From: Dactylosporangium sp. AC04546
GTDB taxonomy: Bacteria > Actinomycetota > Actinomycetes > Mycobacteriales > Micromonosporaceae
Reading direction: 5' to 3'
DNA: 64,000 nucleotides
Assembly (NCBI RefSeq): GCF_022095675.1
Contig: NZ_JAHYSG010000001.1
Location: 248,001 to 312,000 of the forward strand
The position numbers and the translations under genes were made by a program. This document shows, in pieces, positions 43,282 to 51,740 of this stretch. Each line of letters begins with the position of its first letter. The stretch's first letter is position 1. The notes beneath the pieces were generated by a model. That model saw only the letters and a list, made by a program, of their open reading frames with translations. It was not told where the DNA came from and did no database searches.

Positions 43282-44433
43282 GTGACCGTCGAAATCCAGC
43301 AAGCACGCACGGCCGGCACCGAGCAGGTCGAGGTGCGGGTGGTGGACTCGGACGTCCACCCGACGCCCCGCTACGGCGAGCTCGAGCCGTTCATCCCCGA
43401 GCCGTACCGCGCCCGGTTCGAACTGCGCAAGAAGATGGCCGGAAACCCGGTCTACTACGACGCGCCGGACTACAACCACGCCTTCGCGATGCGGACCGAC
43501 ACCTTCCCGGACGACGGCAACTTCGCCGGCTCCGACCCGGCCCTCACGTTCCGCCAGCTCATCCTGGAGGCGGGCTGTGACATCGCGATCCTCGGCCCGC
43601 TCACCGGCGGTGGCGGCCAGACCGACGAGGAGCAGCACGTCCTCGCCGCCGCCACCAACGAGTGGCAGGACAAGTGCTGGCTGGACAGCGAGAACAACTG
43701 GCACAAGCGGTACCGGGGCTCGATCGTCGCCGCGATCGAGATGCCCGAGGACGGCGCGCGCGAGATCGAGCGGTGGGCCGGCCACCCGTACATGTCCCAG
43801 GTGCTGATCAACGCGGAGCCGCGCCCGTCGTGGGGGCACCCGAAGTACGACCCGATCTGGGCCGCCGCGACCCGTCACAACATCCCGGTGGCCTGCCACC
43901 TCGGCCGCGGTCAGCACAACGAGCTGCCGATGTCGCCGGTCGGGTTCATGACCTACAACCACGACCTGATGGTCACCTACTCGATGCTGGCCGCCAACCA
44001 GGTGTCGAGCCTGATCTTCGACGGCGTGTTCGACCGCTTCCCGACGCTGCAGATCGTGCTGATCGAGCACGCGTTCACCTGGATCCTGCCGCTGATGTGG
44101 CGCATGGACGCGATCTACAAGGCCCGCGGTCCGGAGAACGGGCTCAAGCGCCGTCCGTCCGAGTACGTCAAGGACCACATCTGGTTCACCACGCAGCCGC
44201 TGGACTACCCGGAGAACAAGATCGAGCTGACCAACGCCCTGGAGTGGATGGAGGCCGACAAGATCCTGCTGTTCTCGTCCGACTATCCACACTGGACGTT
44301 CGACGACCCGCAGTGGGTCTCCAAGCACATGCCCGAGCAGTGGCGGGAGAAGATCATGTTCCAGAACGCCATCGACCTGTTCCACCTGCCGAGCACGGTT
44401 CCGGCACTGGCCGGGCAGAAGCGGCCGTTCTAG
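43282..44433 (+). CDS. amidohydrolase-family 2 enzyme
   Basis: A 383-residue TIM-barrel hydrolase or decarboxylase-like enzyme. Metal-site motifs are in place: VVDSDVHP near residue 20, PVACHLGRGQHN, IEHAFTW with H263 and LLFSSDYPHW with D334. Relatives include gamma-resorcylate and 5-carboxyvanillate decarboxylases and various hydrolases. GTG 43282 follows AGAGGAG at 6 nt. The next gene, a Rieske protein, begins on the base after its stop, so the two are tightly linked. The reaction is not known. Confidence 0.85.
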   Translation: MTVEIQQARTAGTEQVEVRVVDSDVHPTPRYGELEPFIPEPYRARFELRKKMAGNPVYYDAPDYNHAFAMRTDTFPDDGNFAGSDPALTFRQLILEAGCDIAILGPLTGGGGQTDEEQHVLAAATNEWQDKCWLDSENNWHKRYRGSIVAAIEMPEDGAREIERWAGHPYMSQVLINAEPRPSWGHPKYDPIWAAATRHNIPVACHLGRGQHNELPMSPVGFMTYNHDLMVTYSMLAANQVSSLIFDGVFDRFPTLQIVLIEHAFTWILPLMWRMDAIYKARGPENGLKRRPSEYVKDHIWFTTQPLDYPENKIELTNALEWMEADKILLFSSDYPHWTFDDPQWVSKHMPEQWREKIMFQNAIDLFHLPSTVPALAGQKRPF

Positions 44434-44829
44434 ATGCGCGAGCGGGAGAAGGTCCAGGCCCCACTGGCCCGCGGCCGGGAGCACGTCGTGGCGACCGTCG
44501 ACGAGATCGCGCCCGGCCAGTCCAAGGTCGTGCCGATCGGTCGGTACGGCGTGGGCGTCTACAACGTCAACGGCAAGTACTACGCGATCGCCAACTACTG
44601 CCCGCACGAGGGCGGGCCCCTGTGCGGGGGCCGCACCCACGGGCAGACCGTGGTCGACGACGAACGCCCGGGCGGCGCGGCCGAGATCCGCGACGGCGAG
44701 TTCATCTACTGCCCCTGGCACCAGTGGGGGTTCGAGCTCGCGACCGGCACGACCGCCGTGAAGCCGGAGTGGAGCATCCGCACCTATCCCGTGCGGGTCG
44801 ACGGCGACAACGTCATCGTCACCGCCTGA
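44434..44829 (+). CDS. small Rieske [2Fe-2S] protein
   Basis: A 131-residue protein with a single Rieske domain. The cluster ligands are C56-P-H58 and C93-P-W-H96. The 34 residues between the two ligand pairs are about twice the usual spacing of Rieske ferredoxins. ATG 44434 directly follows the amidohydrolase stop without a spacer. It is probably a soluble electron carrier or a subunit of the amidohydrolase pair. No oxygenase alpha subunit is nearby. Confidence 0.88.
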   Translation: MREREKVQAPLARGREHVVATVDEIAPGQSKVVPIGRYGVGVYNVNGKYYAIANYCPHEGGPLCGGRTHGQTVVDDERPGGAAEIRDGEFIYCPWHQWGFELATGTTAVKPEWSIRTYPVRVDGDNVIVTA

Positions 44830-44850
44830 ACGCCGGTGTACACGAGCACC

Positions 44851-44879
44851 GCCGGCCCCCCGACGACGGGGGGGCCGGC
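44851..44879. terminator. hairpin after the Rieske gene
   Basis: GCCGGCCCCCC (44851-44861) and GGGGGGCCGGC (44869-44879) form an 11-bp stem. There is no T-run. It probably ends or attenuates the operon running from 42185. Confidence 0.6.
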
Positions 44880-44937
44880 ACACCGCCGACCTCGGCAGGT
44901 ACGTGCGGATCGAATCCCGGGTCGACAGAGGAGCCCC

Positions 44938-46236
44938 ATGAGCCTGACCGCAGACGCCCATGTCGCGACGAAGGTCGCGACGTTTCCCGAGGTCGGCGCG
45001 CGCCTGGTAGCCGGCGTCGCCGCCCGCGAGGACCTCGAGCAGTACCGCTCCACCGGCGGGTACGCCGCCGTGACCGACGCCGAGCGACTGCTCGACGCCG
45101 TGGAGGCGGCCGCGCTGCGCGGCCGCGGCGGAGCGGCGTTCCCCACCAGCCGCAAGATCGAGACCGTCCGGACCGGGCGGGGCATCCCGGTCGTCGTCGC
45201 CAACGGCGAGGAGGGCGAGCCGGCGTCGGTCAAGGACCGGTGGCTGCTGCGCCACCGGCCGCACCTCGTGCTCGACGGCCTCCGCCTCGCCGCGCTCATG
45301 GCCGGCTCCGAGGACGTGCACGTGTACGTGTCCGACCAGGCGGGCGCCGCCAGCGTCCGGCGGGCGGCGCAGGAGCTGTCCGGCGCCGGCGTCTGGGACG
45401 TCGACGTCACCGTCACCGTCGTCGACCCGGCCTACGTCGCCGGCGAGGAGACCGCCGTCGTCCGGGCGCTCAACGGCGGCCCGGCGCTGCCCATGGACAA
45501 GCCGCCGCGCCCCTTCGAGGAGGGCGTCGCCGGCCGGCCCACCCTCGTCAACAACGTGGAGACGCTGGCCAACCTCCCGCTCATCCAGCGCCTCGGCGCG
45601 GCGGGCTACCGGGAGGCGGGCACAGCGGCGTCGCCGGGCACGTTCCTGCTGACGCTGACCGGGTGCGCCGCCACCGGGCTGTACGAGATCCCGTTCGGGG
45701 AGACCCTCCGCAGCGTGCTGTCATGGCTCGGCGAGGACCACCGCTCCGTGGCCGGCGTGCTCATGGGCGGGTACTTCTCCGGCGTCCTCGGCCCGCACGC
45801 CCTCGACGTCCCGCTCGACTACGACTCGCTGCGGGCGGTCGAGAGCGGCCTCGGCTGCGGCGCCGTCGGCGTGATCTCGCGGGACACGTGCCCGGTCGCC
45901 GTGTCGGCCGCGGTGCTGGCCTACTTCGCGCGGGAGAACGCCGGCCAGTGCGGCTCGTGCTTCAACGGCACCGCCGCGATGAGCGCCGTGCTCGACGCCC
46001 TGGTCGAACACCGGGCGGGCACCGACGACATGGAGCGGCTGATCCGCTGGTCGACCTTCCTGCGCGGCCGGGGCGCCTGCGGAACGCTGGACGGGGCGAC
46101 GAACGTCACGGCCAGCCTGCTGCGCGAGTTCCCCGACCTCGTCTCCAGGCATCTCCACGGCCTGTGCGACCTCTGTGACTCCGGACGACGGGTCACCGGC
46201 CCGCCGTTCGCCGTGATCCTGCCCCCGCGGAGCTGA
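44938..46236 (+). CDS. NuoF-like NADH:acceptor flavoprotein
   Basis: A 432-residue homologue of complex I subunit NuoF. ALRGRGGAAFPTSRK (from residue 60) is the FMN/NADH loop and ANGEEGEPASVKDRWLLRHRPHLVLDG the second nucleotide motif. The iron-sulfur region has C338-G-S-C341 and C381, but lacks the third Cys of the NuoF CxxCxxC motif; a C-terminal C410-D-L-C413 is extra. ATG 44938 follows AGAGGAG. With the ferredoxin 34 bp downstream it probably forms an NADH-ferredoxin reductase. The final acceptor could be the Rieske protein or a P450 elsewhere. Confidence 0.85.
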   Translation: MSLTADAHVATKVATFPEVGARLVAGVAAREDLEQYRSTGGYAAVTDAERLLDAVEAAALRGRGGAAFPTSRKIETVRTGRGIPVVVANGEEGEPASVKDRWLLRHRPHLVLDGLRLAALMAGSEDVHVYVSDQAGAASVRRAAQELSGAGVWDVDVTVTVVDPAYVAGEETAVVRALNGGPALPMDKPPRPFEEGVAGRPTLVNNVETLANLPLIQRLGAAGYREAGTAASPGTFLLTLTGCAATGLYEIPFGETLRSVLSWLGEDHRSVAGVLMGGYFSGVLGPHALDVPLDYDSLRAVESGLGCGAVGVISRDTCPVAVSAAVLAYFARENAGQCGSCFNGTAAMSAVLDALVEHRAGTDDMERLIRWSTFLRGRGACGTLDGATNVTASLLREFPDLVSRHLHGLCDLCDSGRRVTGPPFAVILPPRS

Positions 46237-46270
46237 CCCCCGCCGCACCACGAGCCGAGGAGAGACATCG

Positions 46271-46498
46271 GTGAAGATCAAGCTGGACCGGACCATCTGC
46301 GACGGCTTCGGGCAGTGCGCCATCCATGCGCCGGAGACGTTCTCGCTGGACGACTGGGGTTACGTCGCGCTCATCGGCGCCGGCAACATCGCGCCGGAGC
46401 ACGAGGAGGGGGTGCGCCGCGCGCTGCTGGACTGCCCGGTGCACGCCATCACCGAGCTGAAGCCGGTCGAAGAACCCCACGCCGAACGCACCCACTGA
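46271..46498 (+). CDS. P450-type single-cluster ferredoxin
   Basis: A 75-residue acidic ferredoxin. ICDGFGQC gives the CX5C motif and the final DCPVHAI supplies the third Cys, the pattern of 3Fe-4S ferredoxins that serve cytochromes P450. GTG 46271 follows GAGGAGAG. It is directly downstream of the NuoF-like gene, which is its likely reductase. No P450 gene occurs in the window. Confidence 0.88.
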   Translation: MKIKLDRTICDGFGQCAIHAPETFSLDDWGYVALIGAGNIAPEHEEGVRRALLDCPVHAITELKPVEEPHAERTH

Positions 46499-46514
46499 CG
46501 GAAAGGATCACGCC

Positions 46515-46820
46515 ATGGGCAAGGCCATCCTGGTCGTACGAACCAACCCGGTGGACGGCCGGGAGGACGAGTACAACGAGTGGTACACCAACAAGCACGT
46601 GCCGGACATCCTGGCACTGCCCGGCTTCGTCGCCGCCCGCCGCTACGTCCTGGCCGAGCCGGACGAGACCGCCGAGTTCCGGTACCTCGCGATCTACGAG
46701 ATCGAGGGCTCGGTGGCCCACGCGCTCGGCGCGCTGGCCAGCGCCGGTCTCGACGTCAGCCCGAGCCTGGACCCGCACACCTCCGCGGAGCCCTACGTCG
46801 CGTTCGACCCGACCGCGTAG
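46515..46820 (+). CDS. dimeric alpha-beta-barrel protein (EthD-like)
   Basis: A 101-residue protein. ILVVRTNPVDGREDEYNEWYTNKHVPDILALPGFVAARRY is the first half of a dimeric ferredoxin-like barrel, with the conserved WY..HVPD motif of EthD/DUF4286-type proteins. ATG 46515 follows GGAAAGGATCA. Members of this fold bind or transform small aromatic or fatty compounds and often accompany P450 or Rieske systems. The exact role here is unknown. Confidence 0.75.
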   Translation: MGKAILVVRTNPVDGREDEYNEWYTNKHVPDILALPGFVAARRYVLAEPDETAEFRYLAIYEIEGSVAHALGALASAGLDVSPSLDPHTSAEPYVAFDPTA

Positions 46821-46830
46821 CCGCGGGGCG

Positions 46831-47286
46831 TCAGCCGCGCAGGGTGATGCGGCTGTTGTCCCAGCTGAGGATCCGGTCGTCGGGCGTGAAGCGCAGCGTG
46901 ACCCGGTCGCTGTAGACGCGTTGCGCGGCCGAGGGCATGCGGTCGGACGCCACCCGCGAGGACGCGTACTTGGCCTCGAACAGCTGCCGCACGGCCGACT
47001 CGGTCGGCTCGTCGGTGACGACGGCGATGGATCCGGTCAGGTGCACGGCGGCCAGCTCGGCCCAGGCTTGGCCGGACTCGACCAGGAAGGCGGCGCGCGG
47101 ATCGCGGCGGACGCGGGCGACCTTCTTCGTCCCGGCCGGCGTGGTGCAACAGATCGTCCGGTCCAGCACCACGAACCAGACCGGGAGCGTCACCGGCCAC
47201 CCGTCCGCGCGCAGCGTGGTCAGGATGCCGGTGTGCGCGCGTTCGACGAAGGCCCAGGCCTCGTCCGGCGTGAAGCGGATGCTCAC
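46831..47286 (-). CDS. pyridoxamine 5'-phosphate oxidase-fold (FMN/F420-binding) protein
   Basis: A 151-residue split-barrel protein. GILTTLRADGWPVTLPVWFVV and ARVRRDPRAAFLVESG are typical of the family, whose actinobacterial members use FMN or F420. The GTG start at 47286 overlaps the stop of the enoyl-CoA hydratase gene (GTGA); the longer open frame has only arginine-rich shadow sequence. It is co-transcribed with that gene. Its substrate is unknown. Confidence 0.82.
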   Translation of the reverse strand: MSIRFTPDEAWAFVERAHTGILTTLRADGWPVTLPVWFVVLDRTICCTTPAGTKKVARVRRDPRAAFLVESGQAWAELAAVHLTGSIAVVTDEPTESAVRQLFEAKYASSRVASDRMPSAAQRVYSDRVTLRFTPDDRILSWDNSRITLRG

Positions 47287-48029
47287 GACCGGCGCGCCAC
47301 GTCGCGGCCGGCGGCGGCGAACGCCTCGGCGTCGAAAGGACGGTCCAGCATGGCGGCCCACTCCATCTCCAGGGGCGCCGCGACGGAGGCCGCCTCGGCC
47401 TGGTCGTAGAGGCGCAGGACGTCACGCACGGCGGTCGTCGGCGGCACCTGCCGGGCCAGCGCGTGGGTGAAGGCGAGCAGCTGCTCGTGCGGTACCACAT
47501 GATTGGCCAGGCCGATCGCCACGGCCTCGGCGGCGGGGACGGTGCGTCCGGTCACCGACAGCTCCCGGGCCCGGCGCACGCCGACGGCCCGTGGCAGCAG
47601 GGCGGTCAGGCCCCACGTGGGCACCACGCCGAGGCGGGCGTGCGTGTCGGCGAACGAGGCCCGCTCGGAGGCGACGATGAACGACGCGCTGAGTGCGACC
47701 TCCAGCCCGCCGGAGACGCACGCCCCGTTGACGGCGCAGATGACCGGCTTGCGCATGGCCCGCAGGGCGCGGGCCGGGTGGTGCCGGAACTGGTTGCCGT
47801 AGCGGTCGGCGAACTGCTCCCGGTCGGTGAAGTCGAGCCCCGCGCAGAACGCCGGATCGGTGCCGGTGAGCACCACCGCGCGGACCGCGGCGTCCTGGTC
47901 GGCCGCGGCGAGGGCGTCGCACAGGTCGACCTGCATGGCGCGGGACAACGCGTTGCGCTTCTCGGGGCGATGGAGTGTCACCGTGCGTACTCCGTCGTCG
48001 TCGAACATCCGGACGAGGTCGCTGGGCAT
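47283..48029 (-). CDS. enoyl-CoA hydratase/isomerase-family protein
   Basis: A 248-residue crotonase-fold protein. LHRPEKRNALSRAM, FCAGLDF and AVNGACVSGGLEVALSASFIVASERASFADTHARLGVVP are the family motifs; the last includes the oxyanion-hole glycines, and a Glu is present in the GGLE position. It acts on an acyl-CoA. It is divergent from a TetR gene across the palindrome at 48053, which probably controls both. Confidence 0.88.
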   Translation of the reverse strand: MPSDLVRMFDDDGVRTVTLHRPEKRNALSRAMQVDLCDALAAADQDAAVRAVVLTGTDPAFCAGLDFTDREQFADRYGNQFRHHPARALRAMRKPVICAVNGACVSGGLEVALSASFIVASERASFADTHARLGVVPTWGLTALLPRAVGVRRARELSVTGRTVPAAEAVAIGLANHVVPHEQLLAFTHALARQVPPTTAVRDVLRLYDQAEAASVAAPLEMEWAAMLDRPFDAEAFAAAGRDVARRS

Positions 48030-48052
48030 GCGCCGATGCTAACCGAGCCCTG

Positions 48053-48069
48053 TCATATCCGCTATATGA
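48053..48069. promoter_or_regulatory. palindromic operator between hydratase and TetR genes
   Basis: TCATAT-N5-ATATGA, a perfect 6-5-6 palindrome 24 bp before the hydratase ATG. The region is AT-rich against a GC-rich background. It is the likely site for the TetR protein at 48192. Confidence 0.6.
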
Positions 48070-48191
48070 TTAAGACGATGTGCGCCCCGGCGGCGGTGAC
48101 GTTTCAGCACTCCGCATCGCGTGAGGGGCCGGCCACCCCTATCATCATCATCCGAAACCCGGCGAAGGAAACCGCGGCGAAGGGAACAGGG

Positions 48192-48776
48192 GTGCCACGG
48201 CCATCACGACGCGCTGAAGTCCGGACCACCGCGGCCCGCCTCATCCGCGAGCACGGTTACGACGCGGCCACCATGGATCTGCTGGCCGACACGGTCGGGC
48301 TCAACAAGGGGACGCTGTACCACTACTACCCGTCCAAGAGCGCCATCCTCTACGAGCTGATGTCCGACCAGGTCGACGCGACGCTCGAGCTCATCGGCCG
48401 GGTGCCGCGCACCGGTGCCGCCACCGACCGGATGCGGGCGCTGATCCGGCTGCAGGTCGAGCACGTGGCGACCAAGCAGGACGAGCTGGTGGTGTTCTTC
48501 CAGGAGCTGCCCTGGGTCGAGCAGCACCTCGACGAGGAGCAGGCGGTTGACCTGCGCCGGCGCATCGACCGCTATGAGAAGTTCACCCGGCAGCTGCTGT
48601 CCGCCGGTGTGCGGGCGGGGGAGTTCCGCGACCTGAACGTCAACATGGTCATGTACTCGATCATCGGCATCCTCGCCTACGTGCCGAACTGGTTCCGGTC
48701 CGGCGGGCGCAAGGCGCAGGAGACGCTGGTCGACGAGCTCGCCGACTTCGTGATGAACGGGATCGTGCGCCGCTGA
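48192..48776 (+). CDS. TetR-family transcriptional regulator
   Basis: A 194-residue repressor. The helix-turn-helix region is TTAARLIREHGYDAATMDLLADTVGLNKGTLYHYYPSKSAIL (about residues 10-52), followed by a helical ligand domain of the FadR/KstR2-like type. GTG 48192 follows AAGGGAAC. It is divergent from the enoyl-CoA hydratase gene and starts the CoA-catabolism region. It may recognise the local palindrome (48053), the CCAACC-N4-GGTTGR sites, or only one of these. Confidence 0.87.
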   Translation: MPRPSRRAEVRTTAARLIREHGYDAATMDLLADTVGLNKGTLYHYYPSKSAILYELMSDQVDATLELIGRVPRTGAATDRMRALIRLQVEHVATKQDELVVFFQELPWVEQHLDEEQAVDLRRRIDRYEKFTRQLLSAGVRAGEFRDLNVNMVMYSIIGILAYVPNWFRSGGRKAQETLVDELADFVMNGIVRR

Positions 48777-48787
48777 CGCACCCCACC

Positions 48788-48811
48788 GACCGGCCGGTTG
48801 GCTCGCCGGTC
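48788..48811. terminator. possible bidirectional terminator hairpin
   Basis: GACCGGC (48788-48794) and GCCGGTC (48805-48811) form a 7-bp stem between the convergent TetR and reductase genes, overlapping the reductase stop codon. There is no T-tract. Confidence 0.35.
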
Positions 48812-49942
48812 AGCGGATCGTCTCGGGGATGACGGCCGGCCGGCGCCCCAGCACGTCGGGGATGGCGCGCAGGTCGGCCGCGGGGTAGGCGAAGCCGGGC
48901 GCGAGTAGGATGCCGGGCGGCGCGGCCACGACCGCCGGGATCGTCTGCACCAGCTGCACGGCGGTCGCCAGGTTGGCCGCGGACTGCCGGTCGTCGACGC
49001 CGAAGACGTCGCGGGCGTCCGAGGTGCGCAGGTCGGCGCGCGTGCGCACGTCGACGGGCAGGCCCCGCACCTCGACCTCGTACATGTCGCCGGAGACCAG
49101 CTCGACGCCGTCGTCGACGAGCGCCGGGTCCAGGTACCACAGCTCGCGGATGGTGATGACGGGTTCGCCGGCGACGAGCCCGCTCCAGACGCCGTCGAGC
49201 GCGCCGACGGTACCCCGCTCGACCGTCACCCCGGCGCACTGCAGCGTCCGTGTGCTCGGCAGGTACCGGACCTCGGCCGTCAGCTCCTCGACCGGCAGGC
49301 CGAGATGGTGGGCGAGCCCGGCGATGCACTCGAAGTAGTACCGGCTCAGCAACGTCTTGCGGGTCTTCGTGCCCAGCTGTCCGGGCGGCCGGCCGAAGCC
49401 GATGGCGGCGATCGTGTCGCCGGCGTGGTGGCTCAGATCGCAGATCTCGCGCAGGTGCACCGCGTGGACGGTGGTGCACAGGCTGGTCGCGGTGAGCGCG
49501 AACCGCTCGGCGAACCAGCCGGGGTGGATGCCGGTGCCGTGCAGGGTCGTGCCACCCTCGGCGCAGGCGGCCTCGAGCGGCGCGACGTACGCCTCGCCGC
49601 GCTGCCACGGGAAGAAGTACGCGGTCGACGTGACGACGTTCTTGCCGCCGCGCAGCAGCGCGGTGATCTCCGCGTGCCGCGACGTCTCGTCGGGCAGCGC
49701 GATGCCCGCGTAGAGCACGACGTCGGCGTCCAGGTCGTGGATCGCCTGCGGGTCGGCGACGACCTCGACGCCGATCGGTGGCTCGCCGATGAGCTCCATC
49801 GCGTCGCGGCCGACCTTCGCCGGGCTGTAGGCGAGGCAGCCGACCAGCTGGAGCTCGGGGCGGCGGGCGATCTCGCGCAGGGCCTGGGCGCCGGTGTACC
49901 CGGGGCCCCAGACCACGACGCGGTACGGCGTATCGCGGATCG

Positions 49943-49946
<4 letters not shown>
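48810..49946 (-). CDS. DapB-like NAD(P)-dependent reductase/dehydrogenase
   Basis: A 378-residue protein with an N-terminal Rossmann domain (YRVVVWGPGYTGAQALREIARRPELQLVG) and a C-terminal dihydrodipicolinate-reductase-like part. DADVVLYAGIALP and GKNVVTSTAYFFPW are typical of the actinobacterial group related to 2,4-diaminopentanoate dehydrogenase. ATG 49946 overlaps the SDR stop (ATGA), so the two form one operon. The substrate is unknown; a hydroxy- or amino-acid-like intermediate is possible. Confidence 0.8.
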
Positions 49947-50707
<761 letters not shown>

Positions 50708-50749
50708 CTCATCCCGGGTCGGGGGTCCGTCGACCGGCAACATAACAAA

Positions 50750-50765
50750 CCAACCGGTGGGTTGG
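50750..50765. promoter_or_regulatory. TetR-type operator, regulon site A
   Basis: CCAACCGGTGGGTTGG, a palindrome with 6-bp arms and a 4-bp centre, in the divergent SDR/LLM promoter. It is the best of four related sites (also 55520, 59910 and 60342). Confidence 0.7.
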
Positions 50766-50786
50766 CTACGACGTGCGGCCGGCCAT

Positions 50787-51740
50787 ATGCTGCAAGCCAT
50801 GGGAGGCCTTGCCGAGCCGGAGATTTCCGTTGCCGTACGTAACTTCGCCGCCGAACCGCCGGACGACTGGCGGCACATCCTCGACCAGGCGCGAGCCGCC
50901 GACGCGGCCGGCATCGACCGGATCTTCGTCGTCGACCACCTCGTCTTCGGCCGCGACCTGTCCGCGTACGGGCAGCCGGCCACCGGCGGCGTCACTGGCG
51001 GCGTGCAGCCCACCAGCCCCGACGGGGACTGGCTGGAGCCGCTGACCGCGCTGGCGGCGATGGCCGCCGTCACGACACGGGTCAAGCTCGCCACCAACGT
51101 CCTCGTCGCGCCGCTGCGTCCGGCCGTCTTCCTGGCGAAGATCGCCGCCACCATCGACGTGCTGTCCCACGGGCGGCTCGAGCTCGGCGTCGGCGTCGGC
51201 TGGCAGGAGGCCGAGTACCGCGCGGTCGGCGTGCCGTTCGCTGAGCGGGGCCGGGTCCTCGACGAGACCCTGGCCGTGTGCCGGGCACTGTGGACCACCG
51301 ACGAGGTCTCGATGTCGGGACGCGGGTTCGAGCTCGACGCCGTCCACATGCGACCCAAGCCCACCGATCCCGCCGGGGTGCCGGTATGGCTGGGCGGCCG
51401 GGCGATCCCGGCCGTGGCGCGGCGCCTGGCGACCTACGGCGCCGGCTGGATCCCGTGGGGCGTCAAGACCGGCGACCTCGCCGCGGCGCTGGACGTCATG
51501 CGCCCGCTCGTCGAGCGCCACGGCCGCGACTTCGCCACCGTGCGGATCTCGGCCGCGCTGCCGACCGTCGTCGCCGGCGGTACCCTCGACGTTCCGCGCG
51601 TGCTGGCCGACGTGCCACGGCTGCACGCGCTCGGCGTCTCCGACTTCCGCACCCTGGCGCGGCTGCCGCGCGCCGAGGCCGCCGCCCGCGACCTGCTCGA
51701 CGAGCTCAACGGGCGGTTCCGGGAAGCCGTGGCGGCGTGA
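50787..51740 (+). CDS. LLM-class F420/FMN-dependent oxidoreductase
   Basis: A 317-residue luciferase-like monooxygenase-fold protein. RIFVVDHLVFG, RVKLATNVLVAPLRPAVFLAKIAATIDVLSHGRLELGVGVGWQEAEYRAVG and VWLGGRAIPAVARRL are signatures of F420-dependent members. Starts at ATG 50787 or ATG 50799 are both possible and neither has a clear ribosome site. A GTGA junction overlaps it with a second LLM gene. Control by the operator at 50750 is likely. Confidence 0.87.
   Translation: MLQAMGGLAEPEISVAVRNFAAEPPDDWRHILDQARAADAAGIDRIFVVDHLVFGRDLSAYGQPATGGVTGGVQPTSPDGDWLEPLTALAAMAAVTTRVKLATNVLVAPLRPAVFLAKIAATIDVLSHGRLELGVGVGWQEAEYRAVGVPFAERGRVLDETLAVCRALWTTDEVSMSGRGFELDAVHMRPKPTDPAGVPVWLGGRAIPAVARRLATYGAGWIPWGVKTGDLAAALDVMRPLVERHGRDFATVRISAALPTVVAGGTLDVPRVLADVPRLHALGVSDFRTLARLPRAEAAARDLLDELNGRFREAVAA

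Noticed and set aside
44851..44879. The GC-rich inverted repeat considered as a recombination site
   Set aside because: Its position after a stop codon and simple stem-loop layout fit a terminator; there are no flanking repeats or recombinase genes.
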